From assembly GCA_035651635.1 (NCBI GenBank), contig DASRFK010000049.1, positions 1 through 25,647 on the forward strand: DNA of 25,647 nt, in the 5' to 3' direction. The notes below the pieces were generated by a model. The model saw only the letters and a list, made by a program, of their open reading frames with translations, had not been told where the DNA came from and searched no databases. Positions 23,841 through 25,647 of the stretch are shown here, piece by piece. The stretch is from JANXQE01 sp035651635 (GTDB lineage Bacteria; Verrucomicrobiota; Verrucomicrobiia; Limisphaerales; UBA8199). Positions within the stretch are counted from its first letter, which is position 1. Every line of letters starts with the position of its first letter. A program made the translations under genes and the position numbers.

Positions 23841-25322
23841 CTATGCCTTCAGGATATCATCCCAGCCTTTGCGATACACCGGTCGTTTGATGAAGGGTGC
23901 GGCTTTTGGCGCGTTGGTGGCCCGCAGCTTCCGGTAATCCCATTCGATTTTCTTTCCCGTACGGTAGGCGACGTTGCCCAGATGATTCGCTTCCGTCGTC
24001 CAACCCGAGTACTGGAAATTTGATCCCGGCACCGGACCATTGCCCTTGGCATAGTTGACCCATTCTATCCAATGTCCCGGCGAGCGAGGCAGCGACTCGG
24101 GCGGATTTTTGAAATCCTTGAAATTCTCCTCGGGCAGCAGTTTGCCGTTGCCGAGGAGCATCGCTTTCTCGCCAATGAACACGCACGAGCGCCCACCCCA
24201 GGAAGGAACCCAGCCCGGCGGCTTACTGTCGCCCTGATGCCAGACCAGCTTAAGCGCGGGCTGCGCGCCGACGGCCGCGAAATGGTACGTTGCCATCATG
24301 GTGGCCGGCGCGAGTTCCTTGTGCGGGACCGGGACATTAGGTGAAACAGCTTCCACCGAGAGGGGCGCCAGCACCCGCCCTGTTTTTCCGTCCGGCCGCC
24401 ACAGGTCGAGCACGGTGTAGGGCACGTCGTTGTCATGGCTGCCGAGATCGCTCATTGTGCCGTTGCCAAAATCCCACCAACGATACCATCGAGGCCCTGG
24501 GAAATAGGTTGCATGGTACGGCCGCTCCGGCGCCGGGCCGAGCCACAGATCCCAATGCATATTCGAGGGGATCGGCATCTCCTCCTTGAATCGGTCCACG
24601 ATCTGAATGCCGTTATAGAACCCGTGTGGTTGGTCAAACCTTTCGGCTGAGGCGGCGTCCTGCAAACCCCAGGCGCGGTCCGCCCAAACGTGCACTTCAT
24701 GCACCGGGCCGATGACGCCGGTGTTGAGAAGCTCCCGGATCATCCGCCGCGCGGGCGAGGCATGCCCCTGGTTGCCCATTTGGGTGGAGAGTTTCGGATA
24801 TTTCGCCGCCGTTTCGCGGATCAGCCGGGTTTCCCAAATATTATAGGCAAGCGGCTTCTCGCAATAAACGTGCTTGCCATGCGTCAGCGCCAGATAAGTG
24901 GCAAACGCGTGCGTGTGTTCCGCGGTGGACACGACCACGGCATCGAAGTCATTCGGCCGATCAAAAACGCGCCGAAGGTCGGTGAACTTTTTGGCCTGCG
25001 GATAAAGCCGCGACGCGGAGTCCAGGGCCTGCTCGTTCACGTCACAGAGAACGGTGACATTCTCATCCGGATGCGGCCCGGCCGCGGCGTCGGCCTTCCG
25101 GTTGCCTTCGTCTCGATTTCGACCGGGGACGACGGTGAGTTCAGCCAAGCTCGCGTTGGCCCGACCGCCACAGGCGATGAGCGCGATATTTAATTTATTG
25201 TTCAGGTTTTGCCCGCGCAGGAACGCGGGCGCACCGCTGATAATCCCGACCGCTAACGTTCGGCCCAGGAACTCACGCCGCGTGATGGCGGCCGAGCGGG
25301 TCCGGTTCTTAATCTTCTTCAT
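23841..25322 (-). CDS. Tat-exported Gfo/Idh/MocA-family oxidoreductase
   Basis: 493 residues. A twin-arginine signal (ITRREFLGRTLAVGIISGAP, cut near LRGQ) is followed by the Rossmann nucleotide-binding start KLNIALIACGGRANAS and the catalytic-motif region HGKHVYCEKPLA (Lys of EKP). The C-terminal half has the conserved WDLWLGPAPERPYH, WYRWWDFGNGTMSDLGSHDN and WIEWVNYAKG motifs of the large secreted subgroup common in this phylum. These enzymes carry a tightly bound NAD(P) exported with the folded protein and oxidise sugars or related alcohols. It is first of a two-gene operon with the isomerase at 22917. No clear Shine-Dalgarno lies before ATG 25322. Confidence 0.93.
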   Translation of the reverse strand: MKKIKNRTRSAAITRREFLGRTLAVGIISGAPAFLRGQNLNNKLNIALIACGGRANASLAELTVVPGRNRDEGNRKADAAAGPHPDENVTVLCDVNEQALDSASRLYPQAKKFTDLRRVFDRPNDFDAVVVSTAEHTHAFATYLALTHGKHVYCEKPLAYNIWETRLIRETAAKYPKLSTQMGNQGHASPARRMIRELLNTGVIGPVHEVHVWADRAWGLQDAASAERFDQPHGFYNGIQIVDRFKEEMPIPSNMHWDLWLGPAPERPYHATYFPGPRWYRWWDFGNGTMSDLGSHDNDVPYTVLDLWRPDGKTGRVLAPLSVEAVSPNVPVPHKELAPATMMATYHFAAVGAQPALKLVWHQGDSKPPGWVPSWGGRSCVFIGEKAMLLGNGKLLPEENFKDFKNPPESLPRSPGHWIEWVNYAKGNGPVPGSNFQYSGWTTEANHLGNVAYRTGKKIEWDYRKLRATNAPKAAPFIKRPVYRKGWDDILKA

Positions 25323-25647
25323 GTGAATTGGGAACGGTCCAGTGCGACCAACCAGGAGGGTTTTGTTTGCGGATGGGGAGACTCACGCTGAACCAACGAA
25401 TACCTTTAATTCAGTTTAACGCAATGATTGAAATAGGGCACGGTTCATCGATGATCCGGGCTCTGGCCGCGCCTCGCCGCCTTCGGCTGGGCATTTAGCG
25501 CCGGCACGGGTGGACGAGATAAAAGTGGGATTTATCGGGCGCGCGAAGCCCAGAAATCTTCGAAGCGGCCGGAAAGGATGCAGCAGCGCAGAGCGATGAT
25601 CGCGTTGGCTCCGCGCACTGACCAACGCATTCCGGATTGTTTGAGCC
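25323..25647. other. Right-edge intergenic stretch
   Basis: 325 bases with no convincing gene on either strand. The region 25440-25600 has the texture of dispersed non-coding filler seen between genes in this window, but no second copy is present here to prove it. The operon promoter for the oxidoreductase should lie at 25330-25450, where an AT-rich patch (25400-25435) is visible; I cannot assign boxes. Confidence 0.4.

Noticed and set aside
1..25647. Biosynthetic gene cluster, phage or integrative element
   Set aside because: No integrase, transposase, attachment-site tRNA, phage structural gene or multi-enzyme cluster is seen; the genes are mixed housekeeping and accessory functions.

Overview
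The window looks like chromosomal DNA of a soil or sediment Verrucomicrobiota bacterium, most likely of the Pedosphaera/Limisphaerales type. The reasons are the G+C-rich coding, several type IV pilin-like proteins that combine an FTLIELLVV leader with a C-terminal H-X9-DG motif, a TMTC-like membrane protein with TPRs, Tat-exported Gfo/Idh/MocA and TIM-barrel proteins, and many short palindromic dispersed repeats. This placement is inferred from protein style; there is no rRNA or tRNA in the window.

Left part (1-6400). A minus-strand pair (a TMTC-like membrane TPR protein, then a membrane-anchored protein that runs off the left edge) overlaps by 38 bases. It is followed by a MITE-like element of about 380 bp with 98-bp imperfect inverted arms, whose right end touches the start of an H-X9-DG pseudopilin gene. 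Next come a decayed stretch with an apparent RHS-repeat scrap, a SAM-dependent methyltransferase, and two small hypothetical genes.

Middle part (6400-15100). An ankyrin-repeat protein (minus) is followed by a plus-strand Phd/VapC-like toxin-antitoxin pair whose toxin C-terminus is written by an inserted 130-bp palindromic repeat. Then a minus-strand run: a membrane protein, an ABC-2-type exporter (permease and ATPase, 1 base apart), a small ORF, trpC, and prfB. prfB carries a complete programmed +1 frameshift site, so the full protein is 381 aa.

Right part (15100-25647). Two tandem paralogous pseudopilins (minus) lie upstream of prfB; one has a proline-rich stalk and a second, C-terminal membrane segment. 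They diverge from a plus-strand pair, a cytoplasmic sugar-phosphate-isomerase-like TIM barrel and a UbiE/MenG methyltransferase. A second copy of the 130-bp repeat follows, then a secreted S53 (sedolisin) peptidase with two Ig-like C-terminal repeats and no propeptide, a PH-like small protein, an orphan response regulator, and a two-gene Tat-exported oxidoreductase/isomerase operon typical of this phylum's sugar metabolism.

I see no CRISPR array, tRNA, rRNA, prophage or complete transposase. No feature strongly argues for an undescribed multi-gene system. The more unusual items are the MITE-like element, the repeat that supplies a toxin C-terminus, the double-anchored pseudopilin, and the prfB recoding site.
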